Assembly: GCF_905220995.1 (NCBI RefSeq)
Contig: NZ_CAJNBJ010000001.1
Location: forward strand, 248,001 to 312,000
Length of the DNA stretch: 64,000 nucleotides
Reading direction: 5' to 3'
DNA from: Nitrospira defluvii
Lineage (GTDB): Bacteria > Nitrospirota > Nitrospiria > Nitrospirales > Nitrospiraceae
The translations under genes were made by a program, and so were the position numbers. How positions within the stretch are numbered: position 1 is the first letter of the stretch; the number at the start of each line of letters is the position of its first letter. This document shows, piece by piece, positions 56,826-64,000 of the stretch. The notes below the pieces were generated by a model, which saw only the letters and a program-made list of their open reading frames with translations, did not search any database and was not told where the DNA came from.

Positions 56826-57533
56826 ATGATTAAGAAGAGACTCAATATTCGTATGTCCGGACTCGGCGGCCAGGGCGCCGTCACTGCAGCCCACGTGATG
56901 GCAATGGCTGCCAACCGGGATGGGAAATTTTCGATCTCGAATCCCTTCTTTGGAGCCGAAAAGCGTATGGCTCCGGCAGAAAGTTACTGCCGCATCGGCA
57001 TTGAACGGATCTACGACCGCGGCGAGCTGGTGTTCCCGGACGTGATCGAAGTCTTTCACCCTCAGGTCATCACCATGGGGAAGAGCTACACCATGCCGTT
57101 CTACTCTGGCATTAAGGAAGGCGGCGTCGTGATCATCAACTCCGCTCAGAATCTCCTGTCTGAGGAGGATATCGAGCGGCTGAAGGACCTAAATGTCGCC
57201 GTCTTCTACATCGCCGGAACGGAACTCGCCATTGAGGTCGCCGGAACGGAATTGTCGACAAATATGACTATGATTGGTTCAGTCGCCGGAATTACCAAAT
57301 GCGTCTCCATGGAAGCCTTAGACGGTGCGCTGCAAGAGCGATTCGGGAAAAAGTTCGTGGCCTCCGGAGGAACCGCCTCTCTGGATGAAGCCATCAAGAA
57401 GAAGTTTGCCAAGAAAGAAATGCTGCTTCAAAAAAACTTGGCCACCGTAAAGCGTGCATATGAAATCGCAAGCGAATGGGCCGAGAAAAATAAGATTGAG
57501 CTGAAAGTCGGCAACCCCGCAGTTGCAGCGTGA
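56826..57533 (+). CDS. 2-oxoacid:ferredoxin oxidoreductase gamma subunit
   Basis: 235 aa. N-terminal LNIRMSGLGGQGAVTAAHVMA, the typical gamma-domain signature, and central NMTMIGSVAGITK. The last ~50 residues are lysine-rich and helical. It completes the coenzyme-A-binding region of the complex. It lies 17 bases after beta. Confidence 0.9.
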   Translation: MIKKRLNIRMSGLGGQGAVTAAHVMAMAANRDGKFSISNPFFGAEKRMAPAESYCRIGIERIYDRGELVFPDVIEVFHPQVITMGKSYTMPFYSGIKEGGVVIINSAQNLLSEEDIERLKDLNVAVFYIAGTELAIEVAGTELSTNMTMIGSVAGITKCVSMEALDGALQERFGKKFVASGGTASLDEAIKKKFAKKEMLLQKNLATVKRAYEIASEWAEKNKIELKVGNPAVAA

Positions 57534-57557
57534 GCGCAAGAAAAGGAATCCAGCCAC

Positions 57558-57836
57558 ATGTATAACGTTGCGCAAGTGATCGACGAAAAATGCACCGCAA
57601 AGAAGGGGTGCCGCCTCTGTATCATGTACTGCCCAGAGGCTAACTGTTTGGATCTCAACACCTCTAAGATGGTGGCAGAAGTTAACATCGACCGATGCAA
57701 AGGCTGCGAATTATGCGTCGTCGTGTGTAACGCCGCCAAGCATGAAGCGATCGTGATGCAGGCCGTTAGTGCTACTGGCGAATTAATCAATCGGAAGGGT
57801 GAATCTGCAGCCCTGGGGCAGGCGTACCAAGGCTAG
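57558..57836 (+). CDS. 2-oxoacid:ferredoxin oxidoreductase delta subunit (2x[4Fe-4S] ferredoxin)
   Basis: 92 aa. Two [4Fe-4S] motifs: C12-x5-C18-x2-C21-x3-C25 (first, with an extended first gap) and C47-x2-C50-x2-C53-x3-C57. It passes electrons between the TPP subunit and ferredoxin. It ends the operon; an intrinsic terminator is at 57862-57893. Confidence 0.92.
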   Translation: MYNVAQVIDEKCTAKKGCRLCIMYCPEANCLDLNTSKMVAEVNIDRCKGCELCVVVCNAAKHEAIVMQAVSATGELINRKGESAALGQAYQG

Positions 57837-57861
57837 AACGAGCCACACAGGCTCTTCATCA

Positions 57862-57893
57862 AACCCCATGGCGCCGTCGCCGTGGGGTTTTTT
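57862..57893 (+). terminator. Rho-independent terminator of the oxidoreductase operon
   Basis: AACCCCATGGCG - CCGT - CGCCGTGGGGTT (one mismatch) followed by TTTTTG, 26 bases after the ferredoxin gene. Confidence 0.9.
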
Positions 57894-57920
57894 GTTAGAT
57901 GTCTGGCGGGAGAGGATGAA

Positions 57921-58190
57921 ATGGAACAGGAAGACAATTTGCTCGACGAACTCCTCCGCAACATTTCCGGTCTCCTTCACGAATACCCCAAGGTCATTGA
58001 ACGACGCGCTGCCGTCATTCATGCGGAAGGAAAAGATCCTGAATTAGCGGACAAGCTTTTCAAGGCAGCCGACACGATGCGTGACAGCGGAAATCTGTAC
58101 CTTACCTGGGCCAAACACTTCGCTGCGTTGGCGGAGGGCAACACTGATGCGTCATCCGACGAAGATGAAACAGAGGACTTCGATATCTAA
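57921..58190 (+). CDS. Small acidic helical protein, unknown
   Basis: 89 aa from ATG 57921, with GGGAGAGGA upstream, directly behind the terminator, so expressed by read-through or its own promoter. The sequence is helical (LLDELLRNISGLLHEYPKVI) with an acidic tail (DASSDEDETEDFDI). I do not recognise the family. The context suggests nothing certain. Confidence 0.6.
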   Translation: MEQEDNLLDELLRNISGLLHEYPKVIERRAAVIHAEGKDPELADKLFKAADTMRDSGNLYLTWAKHFAALAEGNTDASSDEDETEDFDI

Positions 58191-58253
58191 AAAAGTCTCC
58201 CCCTTCGCACTTTAGTTTTGTTACAATGCGTCGGTTATTGACTACGTCTTCAT

Positions 58254-58329
58254 TCCCCGGTAGCTCAGTTGGTAGAGCAGCCGGCTGTTAACCGGCTGGT
58301 CGCAGGTTCGAGTCCTGCCCGGGGAGCCA
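58254..58329 (+). tRNA. tRNA-Asn (GTT)
   Basis: 76 nt with encoded CCA. Acceptor TCCCCGG/CCGGGGA with discriminator G, D-arm AGCTCAGTTGGTAGAGC, anticodon arm CCGGC-TGTTAAC-CGG giving GTT, T-arm GCAGGTTCGAGTCCTGC. Standard. Confidence 0.97.
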
Positions 58330-58341
58330 ATCTAAAAATAC

Positions 58342-58378
58342 ACAGGGGGCTCTCGGCAACATACCGAGAGCCCCCTGT
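58342..58378. terminator. 15-bp perfect hairpin between tRNA-Asn and the aldolase gene
   Basis: ACAGGGGGCTCTCGG (58342-58356) pairs perfectly with CCGAGAGCCCCCTGT (58364-58378). Tract TGTATTTTTAG follows on the minus strand, so it most likely terminates the minus-strand aldolase gene and possibly the tRNA as well. Confidence 0.85.
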
Positions 58379-58445
58379 CTGGACCAGCAACCAACCTTTT
58401 TCCTTTGCTTTTGATCCTCTCCAGGACTGTCCTGAACCTGGATCT

Positions 58446-59072
58446 CTATTGCTCAATCGAGCGCGCAGCGACTCCACTTTTCAGCACGATTTCGCAGATA
58501 TGGTCCAGGCGTTCAATATGCTCATAGGCCGCCCAGGGGTCCGTGTCCACGGCACACACGCCATGGTTCGTTTGCCCCACGATGTCGAACTCCAAGCTCC
58601 CGTCTTTCCTGAGTCCTAAGCACTCTGCTGTCACATCGGCCAAATCACGGGACAACGCAGGCAGTGCAGGGACCGTGGGCCCGACACGGGTGTACCGAGA
58701 GATTTCGGGAAACTCGGCACTCATTTGTTGCAAATCAATACCTGCATACATGGCGGCCACGATATGGGTCGCATGAACATGGACAACCGTGCGCGTCTTC
58801 TTAGTGTCCCGCTGAAGATTCCAATGCATCCAGAGTTCGCCGGAAGGTTGCTGCCCCTCACGCACTTTGGGGGCCGGCAATCCGGTTGCCGGATCGGCAA
58901 TCACCTCCAACCGCACGACGTGCTCGGGATGGACAATGGTCTTCCGCCATCCGGACGGCGTGATATAGAGATATTTCCCATCCCGCTTTCGCATGCTGAT
59001 GTTCCCATCTCTGGTTGTAATCCACCCTCGCTCGTACACTCGCCGCATCACATCGCCGATTGCCGTCAGCAT
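58446..59072 (-). CDS. Class II aldolase/adducin-domain protein
   Basis: 208 aa from ATG 59072, fixed by AGGAGG five bases upstream; the ATG at 59105 has no such site. The fold is that of fuculose-phosphate aldolase/ methylthioribulose-1-phosphate dehydratase: NISMRKRDGKYLYITPSGW, metal-binding HVHATH (about 105) and a C-terminal NHGVCAVDTDPWAAYEHIE. Substrate unknown. Possible MtnB-like or sugar-phosphate enzyme; the other methionine-salvage genes are not seen. Confidence 0.85.
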   Translation of the reverse strand: MLTAIGDVMRRVYERGWITTRDGNISMRKRDGKYLYITPSGWRKTIVHPEHVVRLEVIADPATGLPAPKVREGQQPSGELWMHWNLQRDTKKTRTVVHVHATHIVAAMYAGIDLQQMSAEFPEISRYTRVGPTVPALPALSRDLADVTAECLGLRKDGSLEFDIVGQTNHGVCAVDTDPWAAYEHIERLDHICEIVLKSGVAARSIEQ

Positions 59073-59217
59073 GCCTGCCTCCTGTAAGGACGAACTCTCC
59101 AGCATCTGTTATCGGCCAGTGGCCGAAAACCCTTGAGGCCGCGGCACCCGGCAAGCGCCACAAGACAAGCATTTGCAGTGGGCAGCGGCATCCGCATTTG
59201 TTTATGATGGCGTTGGC

Positions 59218-60201
59218 ATGCGTTCCCTGTATGAATTCAGCCCCCCCTTATTGTTCCGTAATCCTCACTTGATGACGTTGATGCCTCGGTACTGGCCTCG
59301 ACCTCACTGGAAGCAAGGCCTTCCGCAAATCACACGCTTGTTCACCACTGCGCCGGACACCCAGCTTCTCGGAATGTGTCACTGGCAAGTCGATCCCCCT
59401 GCGACATCAACGGTCTTGTTGGTTCACGGCTTGGAGGGCTCCGCGGAGTCACACTACATGCGCGGCATGGCCGCCAAAGCGTTCCGGGCAGGATTTAACG
59501 TGGTTCGCATGAACCAACGCACATGTGGCGGAACCGATCACCTGACGCCGACGCTCTACAACAGCGGGTTAAGCGCCGACTACTTGGCCATCGTTCGAGA
59601 ATTGACAGACACGGATCGCCTGCACCGTATCTGGCTCGTAGGATATTCAATGGGCGGCAATCTGCTCCTCAAGGCGGCGGGGGAAATTGGACGATCCGAA
59701 TCAGCGTTGGCCGGAGTCGTGGCTGTAAGCCCCAATATCGATCCTACGCAATGCGTGGCAGCCCTAGAAACACCCAGGAACTGGCTTTATCATTTACACT
59801 TCCTTACCAGCCTCAAAGCACGCTTGCGTCGCAAGGCAGCGCTGTTTCCTGGACGATGGGATATCTCCGCGCTGCAGCAGATCAAAACCATCTCGCAATT
59901 CGATGAGTTGTACACGGCTCGCGATGGGGGCTATCGGGATGCTGCCGATTACTACGATCGCGCAGGGGCGCGTCACGTCTTGCACAACATCGCAGTTCCC
60001 ACCCTGATCATTTCCGCCCAGGATGACCCGTTCATACCGGCCTCCATGTTCGACACGCCTGCCATCAGCGGCAACAAATACGTGACGACTGCCATGCTCC
60101 GGTTCGGCGGGCATTGTGGGTTTTTCCAAAAACACACCCAGGATGAAGATCGGTTTTGGGCGGAAAATAGAATTGTCGAGTGGCTGGGCCTGCGCCGCTA
60201 A
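59218..60201 (+). CDS. Alpha/beta hydrolase, YheT-like (COG0429)
   Basis: About 327 aa from ATG 59218; a TTG at 59173 is unlikely. It has FRNPHLMTLMPRYWPRP, a cap start typical of YheT/ABHD1-3, oxyanion VLLVHGLEGSAESHY, the nucleophile GYSMGGN and a late catalytic His (GGHCGFFQ). Probably an esterase/lipase of unknown substrate. Divergently arranged to the aldolase gene (146 bases). Confidence 0.85.
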   Translation: MRSLYEFSPPLLFRNPHLMTLMPRYWPRPHWKQGLPQITRLFTTAPDTQLLGMCHWQVDPPATSTVLLVHGLEGSAESHYMRGMAAKAFRAGFNVVRMNQRTCGGTDHLTPTLYNSGLSADYLAIVRELTDTDRLHRIWLVGYSMGGNLLLKAAGEIGRSESALAGVVAVSPNIDPTQCVAALETPRNWLYHLHFLTSLKARLRRKAALFPGRWDISALQQIKTISQFDELYTARDGGYRDAADYYDRAGARHVLHNIAVPTLIISAQDDPFIPASMFDTPAISGNKYVTTAMLRFGGHCGFFQKHTQDEDRFWAENRIVEWLGLRR

Positions 60202-60309
60202 ACTGCTCGGCACAGAAAGTGAGCTTGGCCGCCACTTTCAATCGGACGTGATGCTATCATCAACATTACGAGGCGCACCGCATCAGGTATCGGAAACGAG
60301 CCGGTCCTT

Positions 60310-63300
60310 TCAGGTTCTGGCCTTGACAGTCGGGCCAGGCTTGCCAAATTGTTCATCAAGCCCCAGGTGAGGCCTGGCCAGGAATGATCCCGCCAGCTTT
60401 CGGCCATCATCATACGCCGGTTGTGCGGCCTGCCACTCAGCTAAAGGCGGGTTCACGGGGAGGTTCACCATGAACTTCGTTCCATGCCCTAGTTCACTCA
60501 GCACCTCCACGTAACCACCATGCTCTTGCACAATTTGATGGGCAATGGTCAGGCCAAGGCCGGTCCCCTCACGTTCGCCGCTCTCATGTTTGGTCGTGTA
60601 AAAGGGATCAAAGATGTGATCGAGATCCTGCGGCTCGATCCCAGGCCCGCTGTCTTCTACTTCGATCTGCACCCAGGGCTCGTTCACCGGCTTGACCAAC
60701 CTCCTCGTCCGCACTGACAGTCGGCCACCCTGCTCACTGCCGATCGCTTCCATGGCGTTAATGAACAAGTTCAGCAACACCTGTTTGATTTGCTGCCGGT
60801 CCAGCTTGACATACGGCAGGTCGGCCTCGAGCTCTTTCTGAATCGTAATGGCTTTGCTGCTGGCCTTTACCTCGATAAAATACAGACAGGAGGACACGAC
60901 GTCATTGAGATTCTCCTGTGTCAGCTTCGGCGTCATGTAGCGGGCATAATCCAGAATTTCATGCACCAATCGCTCAATCCGCTCCACGTCTTCACACACC
61001 ACCTGACTGAATTGTTCCATAAACTCCACGTCATCCCGTCGATCCGGTGCCAATTGCACGAATGTCTTAATCGAGGTCAACGGGTTTCGAATTTCATGGG
61101 CGAACCCCCCGGCCATCGTTTCCAGCGATCGTAGCCGATCGGTTCGGCGCATCAGCAATTGTGAACGCCGGAGGTCCTCGTACAACAAGGCGTTGTCGAT
61201 CGCAATGGCGGCATGTTGTGCCAGCGTCTTGAGCAGCGCCAGTTCCTCGGTGGAATACATTCCATGATTCGCGCGGCGCCCCAAATTGCAGAATCCGACG
61301 AGCCGTTCCTTGCTGACCAGGGGAATACACACCTCAGATTCCAGCCCCTTCAAGGTATCCAACAGTCCCAAGTGATCGGTATCGGCTTTGTCATATTCGA
61401 TTTCTTCCCGGACCAGTGCCGTCTCCGTTCGAAGCAACACTCGCGGAAATTCACTCTCCATCTTGATGGGAGGCACAATGACATTGCGAGTCACAAACCC
61501 ATAGGACGCGGTCAGACTGTAGACACCTTGCTCGTTATCAAGCACATACACCGACGCGGTCTTGATGTTCATGACACGGGCGAGCGTTTGCACCAGTTCC
61601 TTCGTGAGCGACTTCAGTTCCAGAATCGCCACGAGAGACCTGGAAAACTGCACCAGCGTATCGTAGGCGTCGTACCGTTCCCGAAAGAGGGTTTGCCCGA
61701 TCGCGCGCTCCACACCTTTCTGGAGGTTCGCCAAGCCGCTGGAGACAATCACAAACAATCCGAACAGCACACCCGCGAGTAAATAGTGAAACGTGCCGGT
61801 AAAAATTCGAATCACCAGCAGAATCATCATGTAGGCCGGAATCAGCCCCATCAGTTTGATCGACAACATGACCTTGGGGCGGCTCGGAACGAACGAGATG
61901 TCCATCAGTTCGTATCGAGCAATCGCGTACGCCACAACCGTCACGGACAGCCCCGCCAGCAGATAGCCGACCGGATAGAAATTCACGCCGTAATTCTGAA
62001 GAAAATCCAGCGAGGCGAGGAATCCCAATGCAACGGCGACGAAGGTATATTTGAGTTGCGCGCCAAGGAGCGGGGTAGAGGCGAGATGGAAGCGGTAGCC
62101 TTGATACAGTCGGTAGGCAGAGAGACCGCCCCCCGTGACCACATAGGCCACCAGCCATGGGTGGAGGAAGCCGGCCTTTGGGTAGCGCCCCCACTGATAG
62201 ATATACTGGCCTTCTACCAGATACGGCGTGAACAGCAGGCCCCAGAACAGCGCGCCGACCAGATAGTTCCAGAGAATGAATCGATCCTGCACCGCCCCCC
62301 AGGCGAGTCGCTGCGCGAAGTGATAGGTCAAGGCGGGCAGAAACACGACTCCTGTATAGATCACCCGCACCCAGAACAGCGCCTCATCCTCGCGTGACGC
62401 CGAGAACAGCATAAAACAGCCGAACAACCACAGGCAGGCCGCACCACACACTGCACTGAAGACCGTATTGGAAGAAGAACGAGGATTGTTGCTCAGGACC
62501 CAAAAAGCACAAATCAGAAATAATGTCCCGGCCAACAGTGGGGGGGTGGATTGCCCCGTGGCACGATTGCTGAGGATGGCCCCGATCGACGTCGCCACGA
62601 CGATGATCGCCAACACGATGGCATACCCGAGGCCCTTGTTCAGCACCACACTGATGTTCATCAGGCGATACCGAACAATCGTATAGGCCATCAACGCGGT
62701 GTAGACCGTGATCAGCACCGTACCGTACGGCAAGAGCGGAATCCCGTACCAGAGGGGGAAATTCGTCGCACCGCCCGCGTATCCGATGACACTGGCCACC
62801 AGCATGTACGCGTACTGATGACGCCGGATTCCGTTGGCATCCCGCAAGGCCACGCCGACCAGCGAGGTGGCGTAAACGACATACCAGAGGAAATACAGCA
62901 GAAACGGGTGAAAAAACGGTCCCGGCACCGGCCAGAAGGAGAAGGACATCGCGGGACGCACGCCCGCGACAAACCAGGGCGTCGTATCCGCCAGCAGAAA
63001 GAATCCGGCCAGGGCATAACCGAGCTTCAACGCTCGAGCATGACGTGCCGTAATATCGAGAAAGGTGACCGTGTGGTGGAAATACAGGACAGGAATGAGG
63101 GACGCGCCCGCCATCACCAGGCGCAACAGGATGACCGCAAGATCTTTCGACTCGGTGAGCTGCCAGCCGCAGTAGAAGATGCTCCAGAAGGCAATGCTCA
63201 GACAGTACAGCCCGTAGATGCGGTTGCGGGCTGCGGCAGGATCCCGGAAATAGACAAACAGTCCGAGGCCTGTCGCAGCCAGCGCATTCACCAACGCGCT

Positions 63301-63318
63301 GAATGCGAGCACTTTCAT
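60310..63318 (-). CDS. Histidine kinase with two tandem 7TM sensor modules, GAF and HATPase
   Basis: 1002 aa. Two copies of a seven-helix membrane module (about 1-240 and 250-490): compare the ends AYTIVRYRLMNISVVLNKG and AYAIARYELMDISFVPSRP. A GAF domain (about 560-720) follows, then HisKA with the phospho-acceptor His741 in GGFAHEIRNPLTS, and HATPase_c with NLFINAMEAIG, DSGPGIEP and GTGLGLTIAHQIV. It senses a membrane signal and autophosphorylates; it lacks a receiver domain, so its response regulator is outside the window. The downstream region is convergent with the hydrolase gene. Confidence 0.93.
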   Translation of the reverse strand: MKVLAFSALVNALAATGLGLFVYFRDPAAARNRIYGLYCLSIAFWSIFYCGWQLTESKDLAVILLRLVMAGASLIPVLYFHHTVTFLDITARHARALKLGYALAGFFLLADTTPWFVAGVRPAMSFSFWPVPGPFFHPFLLYFLWYVVYATSLVGVALRDANGIRRHQYAYMLVASVIGYAGGATNFPLWYGIPLLPYGTVLITVYTALMAYTIVRYRLMNISVVLNKGLGYAIVLAIIVVATSIGAILSNRATGQSTPPLLAGTLFLICAFWVLSNNPRSSSNTVFSAVCGAACLWLFGCFMLFSASREDEALFWVRVIYTGVVFLPALTYHFAQRLAWGAVQDRFILWNYLVGALFWGLLFTPYLVEGQYIYQWGRYPKAGFLHPWLVAYVVTGGGLSAYRLYQGYRFHLASTPLLGAQLKYTFVAVALGFLASLDFLQNYGVNFYPVGYLLAGLSVTVVAYAIARYELMDISFVPSRPKVMLSIKLMGLIPAYMMILLVIRIFTGTFHYLLAGVLFGLFVIVSSGLANLQKGVERAIGQTLFRERYDAYDTLVQFSRSLVAILELKSLTKELVQTLARVMNIKTASVYVLDNEQGVYSLTASYGFVTRNVIVPPIKMESEFPRVLLRTETALVREEIEYDKADTDHLGLLDTLKGLESEVCIPLVSKERLVGFCNLGRRANHGMYSTEELALLKTLAQHAAIAIDNALLYEDLRRSQLLMRRTDRLRSLETMAGGFAHEIRNPLTSIKTFVQLAPDRRDDVEFMEQFSQVVCEDVERIERLVHEILDYARYMTPKLTQENLNDVVSSCLYFIEVKASSKAITIQKELEADLPYVKLDRQQIKQVLLNLFINAMEAIGSEQGGRLSVRTRRLVKPVNEPWVQIEVEDSGPGIEPQDLDHIFDPFYTTKHESGEREGTGLGLTIAHQIVQEHGGYVEVLSELGHGTKFMVNLPVNPPLAEWQAAQPAYDDGRKLAGSFLARPHLGLDEQFGKPGPTVKART

Positions 63319-63351
63319 ATCAGGTACTCTGGCATGGCCCGAGTCGCGTCA

Positions 63352-64000
63352 TCATGCAGCAATCGTGACATTGGCCAGACCCTTGTCGGCCACGGCAATG
63401 AGCGCTTGATTCCCGAACGTGGAATATACACGCGGGCGGGACACACCCGCAGCGCGTAAGAGTCCTTCGAATTCAGCCTGGTAGTGGAAATGAAACGTGC
63501 CTTCGCCTTCGCGTTCCTTGATTCTACCAGAATTATCAAGGAGACGACGGCCTTCCTCGATTTGATCCGGCGTCTGTGCCGTATCCACGAAATTTCGATA
63601 GATGGCCGAAAGGTCGGCATAGGGTTTGAGATTGGAAATTACCAGCCGTCCGTGAGGAGCCAACACGCGCAGATATTCCCGAAGCGTCGACAACGGATCA
63701 CGCACATACCCGAGCACGAGGTTGCACACGACACGGTCAAAGGACTGGTCGGGAAACGGCAGCGGATGTTCCAGGTCCGCTTGGCACAGGCGCATCGACA
63801 TCGGCACATAGGCCCGCAGCCCTTCGTAGAACTGTCCCTGCAGCGTTGATCCGACTTGCTCGAAGTTGACCGTGGCCTGTGCCAACGCCGCCGGCACAAA
63901 ATCGAGTCCCACGTAATCAGGGGAACGGAAATTCCCCCGACGGGCATATCGCTGCCGGAACGCCTCATTGAGCAGAAGGAACACGCCGAAGTTGCCGTTC
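63352..64000 (-). CDS. SAM-dependent methyltransferase, 5' end cut by the window
   Basis: At least 215 residues; the frame is open through base 64000 so the N-terminus (with the SAM-binding loop) lies outside. The visible part has the type-11 methyltransferase post-motif DVRLCQADLEHPLPFPDQSFDRVVCNLVLGYVRDPL-like region (read CQADLEHPLPFPDQSFD) and EYLRVLAPHGRLVISNL. It is 33 bases upstream of the histidine kinase on the same strand and may be co-transcribed. Substrate unknown. Confidence 0.8.
   Translation of the reverse strand, partial: NGNFGVFLLLNEAFRQRYARRGNFRSPDYVGLDFVPAALAQATVNFEQVGSTLQGQFYEGLRAYVPMSMRLCQADLEHPLPFPDQSFDRVVCNLVLGYVRDPLSTLREYLRVLAPHGRLVISNLKPYADLSAIYRNFVDTAQTPDQIEEGRRLLDNSGRIKEREGEGTFHFHYQAEFEGLLRAAGVSRPRVYSTFGNQALIAVADKGLANVTIAA

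Noticed and set aside
60214-60240. GAAAGTG...CACTTTC hairpin between hydrolase and kinase genes
   Set aside because: Only seven base pairs with a long loop and no T-run; could occur by chance, so not called a terminator.

Overview
The window looks like a chromosomal piece of a Nitrospira-type bacterium (phylum Nitrospirota, nitrite-oxidiser lineage). The reasons are inferential: a Gram-negative envelope gene set, high GC by eye, a five-subunit 2-oxoacid:ferredoxin oxidoreductase of the kind used in the reverse TCA cycle by Hydrogenobacter and Nitrospira, and a conserved but non-proteobacterial gene order. No rRNA, prophage, insertion sequence or CRISPR array was seen. The DNA is almost fully coding and mostly housekeeping.

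Layout. 1-4374 (+): a truncated outer-membrane barrel gene, a lipoprotein, an exported FMN-binding protein, a His-rich four-helix membrane protein, an HD-GYP protein and an AraC-type regulator. 4585-5573 (-): two complementary bacterioferritin paralogues. 5877-17289 (-): topA, dprA, then the cell-shape block mreB-mreC-mreD-mrdA-rodA-rng with an RDD protein upstream. 17365-18063 (+): a PpiD/SurA-like N-terminal protein. 18056-31300 (-): ilvB-ilvH-ilvC-psd-pssA, a leucine-specific T-box leader with a large palindrome behind it, then leuA-cupin-leuB-NHL protein-asd-DUF2905-spoIID-queA. 31551-34085: glutaredoxin-like gene (+), RNase P RNA (-), and a second barrel gene paralogous to the first (+). 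34165-40588: M48 lipoprotein protease (-), RNase HIII (+), zinc-ribbon coiled-coil protein, tRNA(CAT), rpoD and dnaG (-). 40720-52365 (-): a tightly overlapped run rho-rpmE-(terminator)-prfA-prmC-murA-hisG-hisD-hisB-hisH-lipoprotein-hisA-hisF-hisIE-HIT. 52854-58190 (+): DUF2203 and YciI-like genes, then the oxidoreductase operon behind a near-consensus promoter. 58254-64000: tRNA-Asn (+), class II aldolase (-), YheT-like hydrolase (+), a 1002-aa histidine kinase with a duplicated membrane sensor (-), and a methyltransferase cut by the window edge (-).

How the parts work together. The ilv/leu genes make branched-chain amino acids, and the T-box makes leuA and downstream genes respond to uncharged leucyl-tRNA. 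The his genes cover most of histidine synthesis; HisG is the short form and hisC, hisZ and a histidinol-phosphatase are absent here. The oxidoreductase would feed fixed carbon (pyruvate or 2-oxoglutarate) into these pathways. The most unusual observations are the possible trans-envelope flavin system at 1-2932, the T-box plus ~120-bp palindrome before leuA, the split-function bacterioferritin pair, the antisense overlap of rnpB with a glutaredoxin gene, and the tandemly duplicated sensor of the histidine kinase. All family assignments come from reading motifs; no database search was run.
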